A stretch of 64,000 bases of DNA from Sporolactobacillus putidus (GCF_014647035.1 NZ_BMOK01000002.1:186001-250000), one strand, 5' to 3'. Positions 1-8,988 are shown, counted from the stretch's first letter. Notes: generated by a model not told the origin, from the sequence alone. Program-made: numbers and translations.

Positions 1-353
1 AGCACCTTAATATTTTGTATGTCCAGTTTCAGACCCAGTTGCTTTTCTGCAAAGCTGACAATACGTTCAGGAGAGCTCAAGCTGTCCGCATCGGCCTGCA
101 GCTGCTGTGTTATTTTCGACTGATTGTCCAGCTTTGACTGCAGAATGGCAATATCTTTTGACGCCATGAAAATTCTGGTCTGGTTAACGACCATAATCAG
201 AGCAAGAAAGAAGACAACGGCACCTGCCAATGTCCAAAGCCACTTTTCTCCTTTGCTGATATGGCGAGTAATAATGACCGGTTCACTGACAACCTGTCTT
301 CTCGTTTCAGCCTGTTCCTGTTCTAATAAAGGTGCGCGTTGCGACTGGTTCAT
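1..353 (-). CDS. ftsL: Cell division protein FtsL, C-terminus cut by window edge
   Basis: Small bitopic divisome protein that bridges FtsB/DivIC and the FtsW-FtsI synthase at the septum. About 117 codons are visible. They give a charged, Gln/Arg-rich cytoplasmic N-terminus, one membrane helix at about residues 36-57 (LWTLAGAVVFFLALIMVV) and a heptad-like coiled-coil ectodomain (AILQSKLDNQSK). The ATG (351-353) overlaps the rsmH stop by one base (TAATG), so translation is probably coupled. The gene order mraZ-rsmH-ftsL is the standard start of the dcw cluster, and that context carries most of the assignment because FtsL sequences diverge strongly. The reading frame is open to base 1, so the C-terminus lies outside the window. 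Confidence 0.88.
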   Translation of the reverse strand, partial: MNQSQRAPLLEQEQAETRRQVVSEPVIITRHISKGEKWLWTLAGAVVFFLALIMVVNQTRIFMASKDIAILQSKLDNQSKITQQLQADADSLSSPERIVSFAEKQLGLKLDIQNIKV

Positions 354-1306
354 TACACGTTTTCCTCCTTAATCGCTCTGATTTTTTCTGCTATTCTTAA
401 TTTTGCGGAATGTGCGCGGTGATTTTCTTCCAGCTCTTCTGCTGACGGAAGAATCGGTTTTCTGCCGATTCTTTTCAGAACAGGCAAAGCGTTTTGAGGA
501 AGCACCGGGAGTCCCGGCGGCAATTCCGGCGGTTCGCTGTATTTTTTAAAAAATTGTTTGCAAAGTCTGTCTTCAAGTGACTGAAACGTGATTATAGAAA
601 TTCTTGCGCCCACATCCATCAACTCCAGTGACTGATAAAGAGCGTCTTCAAGGCTTCCAAGCTCGTCGTTGACAGCGACGCGCAGTGCCTGAAAAACCCG
701 TTTCGCAGGGTGGCCGCCCTTTCGCCGCGCCGGCGCGGGAATCGCCTCTTTGATAATCTCGACCAGTTCCCCGGTCGTTTCAATCCGGCTTTCCATGCGG
801 CGCTTCTCAATCATTTTCGCAATCTGCCGGGAGAATCGCTCCTCGCCGTACATGAAAAAAATGTGGGTCAGCCGTTCATATGGCCAGTCGTTGACGATCA
901 CCTCAGCATTCAGGCTTTGATCCCTGTCCATGCGCATGTCCAAAGGGCCGGTGTTCTGATAGCTGAAACCTCTTTCGGCATGATCGAACTGGGGGGAGGA
1001 GACGCCGAGGTCGAAAAGAATGCCGTCGACACGGCGGATATCTCTTTTCGCCAGTTCGCTCTTCATATTTCGAAAGTTGGATTTGATGAACGTTATTTTG
1101 GAACGGTAGTCCTTCAGGCGTTGTTCCGCGGCATCCAGCGCTTCCTGATCCTGATCGAATGCATAAAGACGGCCGCTCCGCAGCCTTTTTACGATCTCTT
1201 CGCTGTGGCCGCCTCCGCCCAGCGTACAGTCCAGGTACACCCCGTTGGGTCTAATAGCCAGTCCGTCGACTGCCTCACGCTTCAATACTGTGATATGTTC
1301 AAACAT
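353..1306 (-). CDS. rsmH: 16S rRNA m4C1402 methyltransferase RsmH (MraW)
   Basis: SAM-dependent N4-methylation of C1402 in 16S rRNA at the ribosomal P site. The protein is 317 aa, usual for the family. It begins [15 protein letters not shown] and carries the SAM-binding loop [13 protein letters not shown] (about 25-37), DQDQEAL, the catalytic-region motif [11 protein letters not shown] (about 100) and [19 protein letters not shown]. An in-frame TTG 27 bases upstream has no ribosome-binding site. The ATG at 1306 has GGGAG nine bases before it and matches the family N-terminus, so it was chosen. It sits between mraZ and ftsL in the dcw operon. Confidence 0.97.
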   Translation of the reverse strand: MFEHITVLKREAVDGLAIRPNGVYLDCTLGGGGHSEEIVKRLRSGRLYAFDQDQEALDAAEQRLKDYRSKITFIKSNFRNMKSELAKRDIRRVDGILFDLGVSSPQFDHAERGFSYQNTGPLDMRMDRDQSLNAEVIVNDWPYERLTHIFFMYGEERFSRQIAKMIEKRRMESRIETTGELVEIIKEAIPAPARRKGGHPAKRVFQALRVAVNDELGSLEDALYQSLELMDVGARISIITFQSLEDRLCKQFFKKYSEPPELPPGLPVLPQNALPVLKRIGRKPILPSAEELEENHRAHSAKLRIAEKIRAIKEENV

Positions 1307-1353
1307 ACTATCCGGCTCCCGTCCGACAGACAAACCAATCTTCCTGCACGGAA

Positions 1354-1785
1354 TTATAAATCCAAATCAAGCAGGCTTTCCGAAATATCGCTGAATGATT
1401 CTTCGGACTGCTCATAATAATGCTTCCAGGCACCTTCATCCCAAATTTCCAGTCGAGTCGATACACCAATGACAACACAGTCTTTTTCCAGTTTGGCATA
1501 GTCGCGAAGCACATTGCTGACCGAAGCACGGCCCTGCCTGTCCAATGTACATTCACAAGCTCCCGAGAAAAAAAAACGTGTGAATGCTCTTGCATCTTTT
1601 TTCGTAAACGGAAGAGCTTTCAGCTTCTCTTCGATTCGGTGCCATTCTCCCATCGGGTAAACAAAAAGGCACTGATCGAGACCGCGTGTCATCACAAACG
1701 TTTCCCCCAGCTCCTCGCGAAACTTCGAGGGAATAATAAGGCGTCCCTTGATGTCCAGGCTGTGATTGAATTCTCCCATAAACAT
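1354..1785 (-). CDS. mraZ: MraZ, transcriptional regulator of the dcw cluster
   Basis: A 143-aa double SpoVT-AbrB-type DNA-binding protein that binds repeated GTGG-type boxes upstream of its own gene and modulates the division/cell-wall cluster. Visible features are the first AbrB-like half [20 protein letters not shown] and the second [19 protein letters not shown], each with the family D-x-K/Q-GR signature. A strong GAGGAGG lies eight bases before the ATG. It is the first gene of the operon and is followed by rsmH and ftsL. Boxes matching its known target type lie just upstream at 1813-1839, which supports autoregulation. Confidence 0.96.
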   Translation of the reverse strand: MFMGEFNHSLDIKGRLIIPSKFREELGETFVMTRGLDQCLFVYPMGEWHRIEEKLKALPFTKKDARAFTRFFFSGACECTLDRQGRASVSNVLRDYAKLEKDCVVIGVSTRLEIWDEGAWKHYYEQSEESFSDISESLLDLDL

Positions 1786-1812
1786 CAGGACCGCCTCCTC
1801 TTGGTCTTACTT

Positions 1813-1839
1813 TACCACAATCCCCCACTTTCCACCACA
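1813..1839 (-). promoter_or_regulatory. Probable MraZ operator boxes upstream of mraZ
   Basis: Read on the minus strand, this stretch holds three spaced G-rich direct repeats: GGTGG, GTGGGGG and TTGTGG, about ten bases apart. They end about 28 bases before the mraZ start. Spaced repeats of this kind are the known MraZ binding pattern in several bacteria. That MraZ binds them here is inference. No convincing -35 element was found, only an A/T-rich -10-like stretch just upstream. Confidence 0.6.
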
Positions 1840-2051
1840 CTATTTTAAGTATTCGTTTTAATTTTGATGATTTCCTCCCCGGTGACTGAAAATGTTCAGA
1901 TATACCGGATCGTCATTCTGCTTCGGCCGGGCACATGAAATAACTCTCAAAACCCTTACACACAAAAAAAAGATCAAATGCCTGGACCTTCGTCTTCTGC
2001 ATCTCATCTTTTTTGGGTATTGGATTTTGCTCTTGTTTTACAGAATTTGTT

Positions 2052-2627
2052 TCAGCGGGCGTGATCTTTGGCGACTTTTCTTTCTTCACGCTGCGGCATC
2101 TGCGCTCTTGCCTGATCGACGATTTTCAGGACATTCAGGAGGGACGCATAATTTTTTTTCATCCCTGAATATTCTTTTTCAAGTCTTCTGTAGGCTTCAT
2201 CAAGCATTCTGTTTTCAGTTTTGAGCCGGTCCAGCTGAGTTTTCATATCGTGTGAAAGCTTGGAACTTGAACCTGTTTTCAGCTGACTCAGAAACCGGAT
2301 CATCTGATCAATAAATGGTTCGGAAACAGATGTTTCAGAGAACGGGGATTCTGCAGAAATTTCCGTCTCCACCTGGGCTGTCGGCGTCTTTTTATGCTTT
2401 TTATACTCCCTGCGCCTCTCTTTTGCCTCTTTCATTTCTTTCTCGAATTGCTTTCGCACAGATGAATTCCAGCGAAAGCCGCATGCTGCGGGTGTTCGCG
2501 AGAGAAGGCCGCCTGCTTCCCTGAACGCAGCCAGCTGCGTGCTTCCTTCACCGATATGCCGAAGAATCGTTTCTGCAAGTCTCACATCTTCGGTATGTGA
2601 CCAGGCATCCTGTCGAATGGATGGCAT
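2052..2627 (-). CDS. gerR: GerR/RsfA-family sporulation regulator (YlbO)
   Basis: A 191-aa Myb/SANT-like DNA-binding protein of the RsfA family, which modulates compartment-specific gene expression during sporulation. The N-terminus IRQDAWSHTEDVRLAETIL followed by RTPAACGFRWNSSVRK is the family hallmark. The middle is basic and low complexity. The C-terminal third (LDRLKTENRMLDEAYRRLEK) is a predicted coiled coil. A longer in-frame extension exists, but the ATG at 2627 has GAGGGG seven bases upstream and matches the family start. The B. subtilis neighbours ylbP, ylbQ and bshC, expected between this gene and mraZ, are absent. Confidence 0.88.
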   Translation of the reverse strand: MPSIRQDAWSHTEDVRLAETILRHIGEGSTQLAAFREAGGLLSRTPAACGFRWNSSVRKQFEKEMKEAKERRREYKKHKKTPTAQVETEISAESPFSETSVSEPFIDQMIRFLSQLKTGSSSKLSHDMKTQLDRLKTENRMLDEAYRRLEKEYSGMKKNYASLLNVLKIVDQARAQMPQREERKVAKDHAR

Positions 2628-2993
2628 TGATTTCCCCTCTTTTCTCTCAGATCGGAGGCGTGAGAATCGCTCCTTTTCCATCAATATGCGGATGATAGGA
2701 TCGGTAGAAGAGAAGACCGGGTTTTTCTCAATCATTTTTGGGTCATGAAAGAGGAGACAGATCTGCAGAGACGTTAAAAAAAGGGCGGTTCTTATGAACC
2801 TCCCGCCAGATCTGCTATAGGCTATGTAAAAAAATAGTGTTGATCAAAGTGATCTTTGAATCCCGCGTTTGAACACGTTTCATACATCCTTGACGCATCA
2901 AGGGTCCTATGATTCATAAATCAACAGAATTCATTAATGAAGCTTTGTTAAAAAAAATGAAGAGCCGTGGCTCCTCATCCGAATAACAAGTAA
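2628..2993. other. 366-bp intergenic region gerR/rpmF with two hairpins
   Basis: No coding potential was found. It contains the rpmF terminator (2945-2978) and, 130 bases further along the minus strand, a second hairpin at about 2775-2812. That second hairpin has arms GGCGG/CGCC and GTTC/GAAC with a bulge, followed by seven T on the minus strand. It looks like a second terminator lying between rpmF and gerR without a gene in front of it. A short dyad (TCAAAG/CTTTGA) lies between them. Confidence 0.5.
2945..2978 (-). terminator. Rho-independent terminator after rpmF
   Basis: On the minus strand the stem TGAGGAGCC/GGCTCTTCA with loop AC(G) is followed by a run of T, sixteen bases after the rpmF stop codon. 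It closes the ylbN-rpmF operon. Confidence 0.8.
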
Positions 2994-3167
2994 TTATTTT
3001 TCAACGACTTCCTCACCTTTGTATGAGCCACAATTCGGGCATACACGATGAGCCAGTTTATATTCACCGCAGTTGTCACATTTCACCATGCCTGGAACGG
3101 CCAGTTTAAAATGTGTGCGACGCTTATTCTTGCGAGTCGTAGATGTTCTTCTTTTAGGTACTGCCAT
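2994..3167 (-). CDS. rpmF: 50S ribosomal protein L32
   Basis: A 57-aa zinc-ribbon ribosomal protein of the large subunit. It starts [17 protein letters not shown] and has four cysteines in two CxxC pairs (residues 30/33 and 43/46), so this is the zinc-binding form of L32 rather than the cysteine-free paralogue. A clear GGAGG lies before the ATG. It directly follows the DUF177 gene, the conserved arrangement in most bacteria, where the two genes are co-transcribed. Confidence 0.98.
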   Translation of the reverse strand: MAVPKRRTSTTRKNKRRTHFKLAVPGMVKCDNCGEYKLAHRVCPNCGSYKGEEVVEK

Positions 3168-3188
3168 GGTTCACACCTCCTCGGACAA

Positions 3189-3707
3189 TTATTCATCAAA
3201 AAACTTCTTCAGTTTTTCAAACCTCGGATCTATTTGCTGTTTCGATTGGCTGCCAGCGACAAATGTCCAGCCTTCCCCCGATAAGTCCGGATCGGCTTTC
3301 GCTTTTTCACTGACGACACGCATCGGTTTTTCAACCATAATCGCTTCCACCAAGTAGGGCACGAGGTCGATACGCTCTTCTTCAATACCGTGAACAAATT
3401 CGCCTCTTGCCGCCTCGCCCTCTTCGGCTCCGGTCAGCAAAAACGTTTCAGACGAATTGATTTTAAAGGGATAGTCGACATCTTCCAATGTTATAGCACA
3501 CGGCAACACCATCTTGCCCCTGAGCTGCAAATGAAAGGTGAGTGATCGTTTTGAAAATTCAACAACGCCCTTTACGTCAACAGGCGACATTCTCCGTATT
3601 TCAGGATCTGCGCGAAACAATTCCAGAGGCAATACAACTTCTTCGTGAAAACTCAATCCCTCTTGCCTGTACTGAAGCAAATCGGGTACTGACCATGATA
3701 AAGACAT
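3189..3707 (-). CDS. ylbN: YceD/DUF177 family protein (YlbN)
   Basis: A 172-aa protein of the DUF177/YceD family, linked in other organisms to 23S rRNA accumulation. The family signature is visible in the middle (LRGKMVLPCAITLEDVDYPF) and in the late FVHGIEEERIDLVPYLVEAIMVEKPMR, followed by an acidic tail ending FEKLKKFFDE. It lies 21 bases before rpmF on the same strand, the usual operon. It diverges from tmcAL, with about 190 bases between the two starts. The exact biochemical role is not established. Confidence 0.92.
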   Translation of the reverse strand: MSLSWSVPDLLQYRQEGLSFHEEVVLPLELFRADPEIRRMSPVDVKGVVEFSKRSLTFHLQLRGKMVLPCAITLEDVDYPFKINSSETFLLTGAEEGEAARGEFVHGIEEERIDLVPYLVEAIMVEKPMRVVSEKAKADPDLSGEGWTFVAGSQSKQQIDPRFEKLKKFFDE

Positions 3708-3895
3708 AATGAACCACCTCTAGACAACAAATGTAATTATAATCCCCGCTTGGCTGAATGTCAATCCGCTCATTCCGCCTGAATCTAGATTATCACAGCG
3801 CCCCTGCCGGCGCCAATTTCTTGTCGGGGAAAAAATATGGTAAAATGAATTCTGCCGGTCGTTCAATAAAAATTTGCTTAAAAAGGAAGAGAAAG

Positions 3896-5149
3896 ATGCT
3901 GATTGCGGGAGTCATTACCGAATATAATCCGTTTCACAACGGGCATCTCTACCAGCTGGATACCCTTCGGCAAACGCTTCGTCCCGACCTCATCGTCTCG
4001 GTTATGAGCGGAGACTTTCTGCAGCGCGGGGAGCCGGCGGTTGTTTCCAAATGGGACCGAACCCGCATGGCCCTTCAGGCCGGTATTGATCTGATCATTG
4101 AACTTCCTTATATTTTTTCAGTCGGAAAGGCCGATATCTTTGCCCGGGGGGCTGTATCCGTACTGGATCAGCTCGGCGTGAGCCATCTGATTTTCGGGAG
4201 CGAGATCGGGCGAACCGAACCCTTTTTCCACACTCTTTCCCTGATTGAAAACAATAAAGAACGCTACAATCAGGCACTCAAAGAAGCGCTTCGCGAAGGT
4301 ATGAGCTACCCGAATGCCCACGCTGCCGCCTACAGGCTCCTTTCCTCGTCGGCAGATGGAGAGCTGGTCGACCTGACTCAGCCGAACAACAGCCTTGGAT
4401 TTCACTACATTCAAGCGATTCATAACCGAAAAAGTGCTATGATCCCGGTCACCATTCTCCGAAAGGAAACTGGCCATGGAGACAGGACTTTCGATAGCGA
4501 GGCATCTATCGCAAGTGCGAGAAGTATCCGAAGCTATCTTCTTGGCGGGGGATCCTTAACAAACCTTCAAAATAAAATTCCGTCCTTTGTTTATTCTTCT
4601 CTGAACAGGAAGAATGAATTCCATGGATTTACGGATTGGGAGACTTTTTTCCCTTTTCTTAAATACAGATTGCTGTCGTCGACCGCACAGCAGCTCTCTC
4701 AAATCTATGAAATGGAAGAAGGCATCGAACACCGGCTTCTTTCCTATATCGCAAAGGCGGATAACTTTTACAACTTTATCTCGTCTGTTAAAACAAAACG
4801 CTACACTTGGGCAAGGCTGCAGCGTCTTTCGGTTCACGTTCTGACCAATACGTCCAAAAGCGATGCCCGGCTTCCGGCAGCTGCCGGGGAGGCCCCGTAC
4901 CTGCGCCTGCTTGGCATGAACAAAAAAGGACAGAATTATCTTGCCGCTATCCGCAAGGATCTTCAGGTGCCGCTGGTCGCCAAAATCAGAAAACATCGCA
5001 ATCCCATTCTTGACCTCGACATCAGGGCGGCTGCACTTTACGACTTTCTCTCCGGCGGCGGACACCCGGCAGCTACCCGTTCCGAAACAAGCCATGCACC
5101 CGTAAGATATGATGAAGAAAAAGGACTGTTCACCGGCGGCATCGATTGA
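3896..5149 (+). CDS. tmcAL: tRNA(Met) cytidine acetate ligase TmcAL
   Basis: Makes N4-acetylcytidine at the wobble base of elongator tRNA(Met) from acetate and ATP, through an acetyl-adenylate. The protein is 417 aa, as usual. It has a nucleotidyltransferase-like N-terminus GVITEYNPFHNGHLYQL with the HxGH-type motif, then VMSGDFLQRGEPAV, WDRTRMALQAGIDLIIELP and QPNNSLGFHYI. An open extension of 46 codons upstream has no Shine-Dalgarno or family match; the ATG at 3896 has AGGAAG upstream and the family start. It is transcribed alone and converges on ylbL across a hairpin. Confidence 0.95.
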   Translation: MLIAGVITEYNPFHNGHLYQLDTLRQTLRPDLIVSVMSGDFLQRGEPAVVSKWDRTRMALQAGIDLIIELPYIFSVGKADIFARGAVSVLDQLGVSHLIFGSEIGRTEPFFHTLSLIENNKERYNQALKEALREGMSYPNAHAAAYRLLSSSADGELVDLTQPNNSLGFHYIQAIHNRKSAMIPVTILRKETGHGDRTFDSEASIASARSIRSYLLGGGSLTNLQNKIPSFVYSSLNRKNEFHGFTDWETFFPFLKYRLLSSTAQQLSQIYEMEEGIEHRLLSYIAKADNFYNFISSVKTKRYTWARLQRLSVHVLTNTSKSDARLPAAAGEAPYLRLLGMNKKGQNYLAAIRKDLQVPLVAKIRKHRNPILDLDIRAAALYDFLSGGGHPAATRSETSHAPVRYDEEKGLFTGGID

Positions 5150-5171
5150 CGCGCGGGGATACAGTCCTTTT
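5119..5171. terminator. Bidirectional terminator between tmcAL and ylbL
   Basis: Arms AAAAGGACTGT (5119-5129) and ACAGTCCTTTT (5161-5171) form an 11-bp stem with T/A flanks suitable for both strands. The loop is long (31 nt) and itself GC-rich. The left arm lies inside the last codons of tmcAL. Confidence 0.65.
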
Positions 5172-5186
5172 ACCATTTATAGACAA

Positions 5187-6257
5187 TCATTTTGTACGCT
5201 TAAGATAGTTTACGGCGTCCGCGAAGGTTTTCACAGGAACGATTTTCATGTGCGATCCAATTTCTTTAGCTGTTTGTTTCGCCGCTTCATATTCGTGATC
5301 CGCAGTTGGGGCCAGGAAGACGCCGGCGCCCGACTTATTCGCGCCAACTACCTTGTCCTCGATCCCGCCGATCGGTCCGACATCACCGTTCATTTCAATG
5401 GTTCCCGTTCCGGCGATATCCCGTCCCTTAGCTAAATCCTCCTGTGTCAGCTGATCGTAAATTTCAAGAGTCATCATCAGACCGGCGGAAGGACCGCCGA
5501 TATTTTGAATTTTAAATTGAACCGGCGGATTTACGTTCACTTTTATCTGATCGCTCTGAATGATGCCGATCCCGCTGCTTTTTCCGTTTCCAATCATGTC
5601 CTTTGGAAACTTTGCGATCTGCACGGCAACCTGTTTTGTCTGATGATTTCTGGAAATGGTCAGCGTCAAGCGATCGCCTAATTTTTTATTTTTTAGGAGA
5701 GCCTCCAGGTCGCCGGTCGAGGAAATCTTTTTGTTTTCGATGCCGATGATCAGATCGCCGGGTTTCAGTACTTTTGCGCTGGGCATCGATGGCATGACGT
5801 CCAGAATCAAAACGCCTTCCTTGATCAGCTTCGGCTTTTTCCCGGCTGCTTTATAGGCAACATAAGCCGCACTCTGCTGCGCGGAGGTCATATAATTTTC
5901 CTGGCGCAGATTGTAGGCAGCATCACTCTCATTCGGAATTTTCACCTGATTCTCATTTACAAGCGTCACGTACTTGTTTCCGCCGTATTTCGCCCACAAG
6001 TATTGATAGACATCCGCCTGTCCAAGGTATATATACACAAGCCTGTATTCCCCGTTAACCGGATGTCCGCCGGCCACCTTCACCGTTCCGGCCATTGATT
6101 GGGCGGCCCCGGGGCTCTGGACGTAATAGGGGAGCCTGACAAAATTAAGCGCAAGCAAAATCAGAACGGATACAAGGATGACCCAACGTAGAATTCTTTT
6201 TTTGCGCTGTAAGATGTTCGCCGCCCCCATTTTGTGAATGATCGTTTTAACCTGCAC
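5187..6257 (-). CDS. ylbL: Membrane-anchored PDZ-Lon protease (YlbL)
   Basis: A 356-aa S16-type serine protease tethered to the membrane, with its catalytic part outside the cell. Order: one membrane helix at about 22-44 (WVILVSVLILLALNFV), a PDZ domain at about 150-210 (PSAKVLKPGDLIIGIENKKI), then a Lon proteolytic domain with Ser in GGPSAGLMMTLE and Lys in GGIEDKVVGANKSGA. The family is known for recovery-checkpoint proteolysis after DNA damage in B. subtilis. The chosen start is a GTG with a weak ribosome-binding site; an ATG ten codons in is the alternative. It diverges from ylbJ. Confidence 0.93.
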   Translation of the reverse strand: MQVKTIIHKMGAANILQRKKRILRWVILVSVLILLALNFVRLPYYVQSPGAAQSMAGTVKVAGGHPVNGEYRLVYIYLGQADVYQYLWAKYGGNKYVTLVNENQVKIPNESDAAYNLRQENYMTSAQQSAAYVAYKAAGKKPKLIKEGVLILDVMPSMPSAKVLKPGDLIIGIENKKISSTGDLEALLKNKKLGDRLTLTISRNHQTKQVAVQIAKFPKDMIGNGKSSGIGIIQSDQIKVNVNPPVQFKIQNIGGPSAGLMMTLEIYDQLTQEDLAKGRDIAGTGTIEMNGDVGPIGGIEDKVVGANKSGAGVFLAPTADHEYEAAKQTAKEIGSHMKIVPVKTFADAVNYLKRTK

Positions 6258-6436
6258 AGTCGCTCTGAAAAAATAACTCCATTGAGACTAGCACATTTCA
6301 GAATGATGATGACAATTATGTAATAATTTGTGTTTTATTCAGATACCGGAATGGTCTAACTCCGACCGCTTTCCAGTATAGTGATGAATGGACAGGTCGC
6401 TGTTTCCCATATACAAACAAAAAAGGAGGGGAGACA

Positions 6437-7639
6437 ATGAACCGCTCAAGGAGCGTCACCTATTTTCTCGCAGCGGGCTCTGCGGGACTTGCTTTATTAA
6501 TGGTCAAGTATCCGGCCACTGCGGTAAACGCCTCACTTCAGGGACTGCAGCTATGGTGGAACAAAGTGTTCCCGGCTCTCTTCCCTTTCTTCGTCCTTTC
6601 CGAACTGATGATCGGATTTGGTGTCGTGACGTTTGCCGGCGTCCTGCTGGAACCCGTCATGCGTCCGCTCTTCAAAGTTCCCGGGATAGGAGGATTTGTC
6701 TTCATGATGGGGCTCATCTCCGGTTTTCCGGCCGGTGCGCGCATAACTGCGCGGCTGTACGAGGAGAAGAAACTGACAAAGATCGAGGCGGAACGGCTGT
6801 CCAGTTTTACAAACTTCAGCAATCCCCTCTTTCTGTTCAGTGTCACCGCCGTCGGATTCTTTCATCAGGCTGTGCTCGGCATCGTTTTTGCACTGGCCCA
6901 TTATACAGGAAATATTGGTGTCGGGCTGATGATGCGCTTCTATAAATCCGGGAAAAGCAGCCCGGTTAAAGAACGTGATTCACGTTCAGTGTTCTCGAAA
7001 GCGCTGCGAAGTATGCACGCGGAGCGGCTGAACCGGTATCAGCCTTTTGGAAAAACGCTCGGTGACGCCGTGACTTCCTCGGTCAGCATTCTGCTCACAA
7101 TCGGAGGATTTATTGCCCTTTTTTCGATGGTGAATCAGCTGATGATACAGATCGGCGTATCGGGATTGCTTGAAAAAGCGTTCGGTTCGCTTCTTGGTAT
7201 GATCGGATTCGCACCGGAGCTCGGCTCAGCAGCCGTTCCGGGTATTTTCGAACTCACGATCGGGGCACTTCAGATCGGGGGATCGCCCGCACCGCTAACC
7301 GAACGGGTTGTGCTGGCGAGCGCTCTTCTTGGATTCTGCGGTTTTTCCATACAGGCCCAGGCCGTCAGTATTCTTTCTCAGGCCGGGCTCAGCGCAAAAC
7401 CCTTTCTCATCGGACGGCTTTTCCATGCGTTCTTTTCCGGCGTTGCCGCTCTGTTTCTGTACCGATTTTTTCATATAAACGAAAAACTGAAAAACGAACC
7501 TTCATTTGCATTGAGTCCGCAGCCAGGCTTTTTTTCAAACACAGGTTTATCTATTGGTCCGCTTGTTACAGTAAGTGTGCTGCTGATTTTCATCATGATT
7601 CTCCTGAATCGGATGATGGCGGCGATGCACCGGAAATAG
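6437..7639 (+). CDS. ylbJ: Sporulation integral membrane protein YlbJ
   Basis: A 400-aa polytopic membrane protein of the nucleoside-recognition (Gate) superfamily. In B. subtilis it is made in the mother cell and is needed for proper spore cortex. Visible are a signal-anchor-like first helix, about eight hydrophobic segments, and paired Gate-type motifs (GLISGFPAGARI near residue 90, and ALLGFCGFSIQAQAVSI near 290). GGAGGGGAG sits six bases before the ATG. ylbK, normally next to it, is missing. The gene runs into the palindromic repeat at 7653. Confidence 0.93.
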   Translation: MNRSRSVTYFLAAGSAGLALLMVKYPATAVNASLQGLQLWWNKVFPALFPFFVLSELMIGFGVVTFAGVLLEPVMRPLFKVPGIGGFVFMMGLISGFPAGARITARLYEEKKLTKIEAERLSSFTNFSNPLFLFSVTAVGFFHQAVLGIVFALAHYTGNIGVGLMMRFYKSGKSSPVKERDSRSVFSKALRSMHAERLNRYQPFGKTLGDAVTSSVSILLTIGGFIALFSMVNQLMIQIGVSGLLEKAFGSLLGMIGFAPELGSAAVPGIFELTIGALQIGGSPAPLTERVVLASALLGFCGFSIQAQAVSILSQAGLSAKPFLIGRLFHAFFSGVAALFLYRFFHINEKLKNEPSFALSPQPGFFSNTGLSIGPLVTVSVLLIFIMILLNRMMAAMHRK

Positions 7640-7652
7640 CCGTTATAGAGGG

Positions 7653-7926
7653 TGTTCGAAAAGTCCGGGAAAAGCTAAGAAAAGACCTTCTGCTAATAAC
7701 GTGCACGTCCTGTGCACAACGCAGAAGTCACCACATCCTGTGGAAGTTCTGCGTCAACTTGCTTCTCCGCTCCTCACGTAGTAACAGGGGAACTTCAACT
7801 AAGAACGCGTACGTCCTGTACGCAACGTTGAAGTCATCACATCCTGTGAAAGCACGCGCAGGTAGCTCGAAGCTGCGCTTTCTTGACCTTCTCGGCCCTT
7901 TTTGTCCTCCTTTTCGAACAGACTCT
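7653..7926. repeat. MITE-like palindromic element with two covarying three-hairpin units
   Basis: The ends are inverted repeats TGTTCGAAAAG (7653-7663) and its complement (7910-7920), extendable to about 17 bp with two mismatches. Inside are two 57-nt units, 7687-7743 and 7793-7849. Each has an outer stem (CTTCTGC/GCAGAAG versus CTTCAAC/GTTGAAG), an inner stem with loop GTCCT (GTGCAC/GTGCAC versus GCGTAC/GTACGC) and a small hairpin (CCACA-TCC-TGTGG versus TCACA-TCC-TGTGA). Every difference between the units is compensated, while the loops are nearly identical. It separates ylbJ and coaD, and its right end touches the coaD stop codon. Confidence 0.85.
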
Positions 7927-8408
7927 TATACAAACTTTTTCTTCAGCGCCCTTTCGACGGGTTCAGGAACCAGTTCATGAACAGGTCCGCCATACTTCGC
8001 GACTTCTTTAACCATACTGGAACTAAGGAAAGAATACTTGTTGCTGGTCATCATAAAACAGGTCTCGATTTCCGGGCTCAGGCTTTTATTTATAGAAGCA
8101 ATCTGCAGCTCATATTCGAAATCGGAGATCGCTCTCAGGCCGCGAAGAACGATATGGACATCTTTCTCCCGGACATAATCCATCAGCAGGCCATCAAACG
8201 AATCCACAGTTACACCGGGAAAAGCGCTCGTTGCCTGCCCCAGCAAGTCAACACGTTCATCCACCGTGAACAGCGGATCTTTCCGAGAATTATTCAGAAC
8301 GGCGACAATAATTTTATCGAAAACAGTCATGCCGCGACGGATAATATCCAGATGGCCAAAAGTTATCGGATCAAAACTGCCAGGATAAACGGCAATTTTT
8401 TCACTCAA
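7926..8408 (-). CDS. coaD: Phosphopantetheine adenylyltransferase
   Basis: Transfers AMP from ATP to 4'-phosphopantetheine, the penultimate step of coenzyme A synthesis. It is 160 aa, the family length. Motifs: the nucleotidyltransferase signature [16 protein letters not shown] with the TFGH (T/HxGH) motif, [15 protein letters not shown] and the ISSTMVKE-like [16 protein letters not shown]. The start is a TTG at 8408 with AGGGAAG eight bases upstream; an in-frame TTG further upstream lacks a ribosome-binding site. It overlaps the rsmD stop by eight bases, so the two are coupled. Confidence 0.97.
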   Translation of the reverse strand: MSEKIAVYPGSFDPITFGHLDIIRRGMTVFDKIIVAVLNNSRKDPLFTVDERVDLLGQATSAFPGVTVDSFDGLLMDYVREKDVHIVLRGLRAISDFEYELQIASINKSLSPEIETCFMMTSNKYSFLSSSMVKEVAKYGGPVHELVPEPVERALKKKFV

Positions 8409-8988
8409 CGGATTCACTTCCCTGATCTTCAAACTGAAATATGTAAATCGAAACGGCTGTTTTTCCCTGATACGTCCGATATTTCCAGCGAATCAAATTC
8501 GGATCAAAACGTTCGGGAAGCAAGACCGTGTTTTCATGTTCGACGACGACAACGGCATCACGGGACAGCAGATCTTTCTCAAGCATCATCGTCATGTCAT
8601 TTGAAAGATGCTGCTTCGCATAAGGAGGGTCGAGGAAGACGTAATCAAAATGTTTCTTTTCATCCGCCAACCGTTCCAGCGCCCTTCCGGAATCAAGCTG
8701 TAAAATTACCGAGCGCTCATCATACCGGCAGTTTTTTACATTTTCGTGAATGATGCGGCAGGCAGGGCCGGCTTTATCGACAAACACGGCGCAATCCGCA
8801 CCCCGGCTCAAAGCTTCCAGCCCGAGGCTGCCGCTGCCTCCATAAAGATCAAGGACTCTTCCGCCCTCAAAAAAAGGACCGATCATATTGAAAATGGTTT
8901 CTTTAACCTTGTCCGTGGTCGGACGTGTAAGCCGGCCGGCGACCGGCTTTAACGCCCTTCCTTTGTTTTCTCCGGCAATTACTCTCAA
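8401..8988 (-). CDS. rsmD: 16S rRNA m2G966 methyltransferase RsmD
   Basis: SAM-dependent methyltransferase for G966 of 16S rRNA (E. coli numbering). It is 195 aa. Visible are [16 protein letters not shown] at the start, [15 protein letters not shown], the SAM loop [20 protein letters not shown] and the catalytic NPPY-type motif VFLDPPYAK. The open frame extends 58 codons further, but that part is unlike the family. The TTG at 8988 has GGGAGGAAGG just upstream and is the likely start. It is followed directly by coaD. Confidence 0.95.
   Translation of the reverse strand: MRVIAGENKGRALKPVAGRLTRPTTDKVKETIFNMIGPFFEGGRVLDLYGGSGSLGLEALSRGADCAVFVDKAGPACRIIHENVKNCRYDERSVILQLDSGRALERLADEKKHFDYVFLDPPYAKQHLSNDMTMMLEKDLLSRDAVVVVEHENTVLLPERFDPNLIRWKYRTYQGKTAVSIYIFQFEDQGSESVE

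Noticed and set aside
710-1417. 235-codon plus-strand frame opposite rsmH
   Set aside because: Antisense shadow of rsmH, which has full family motifs and operon context.
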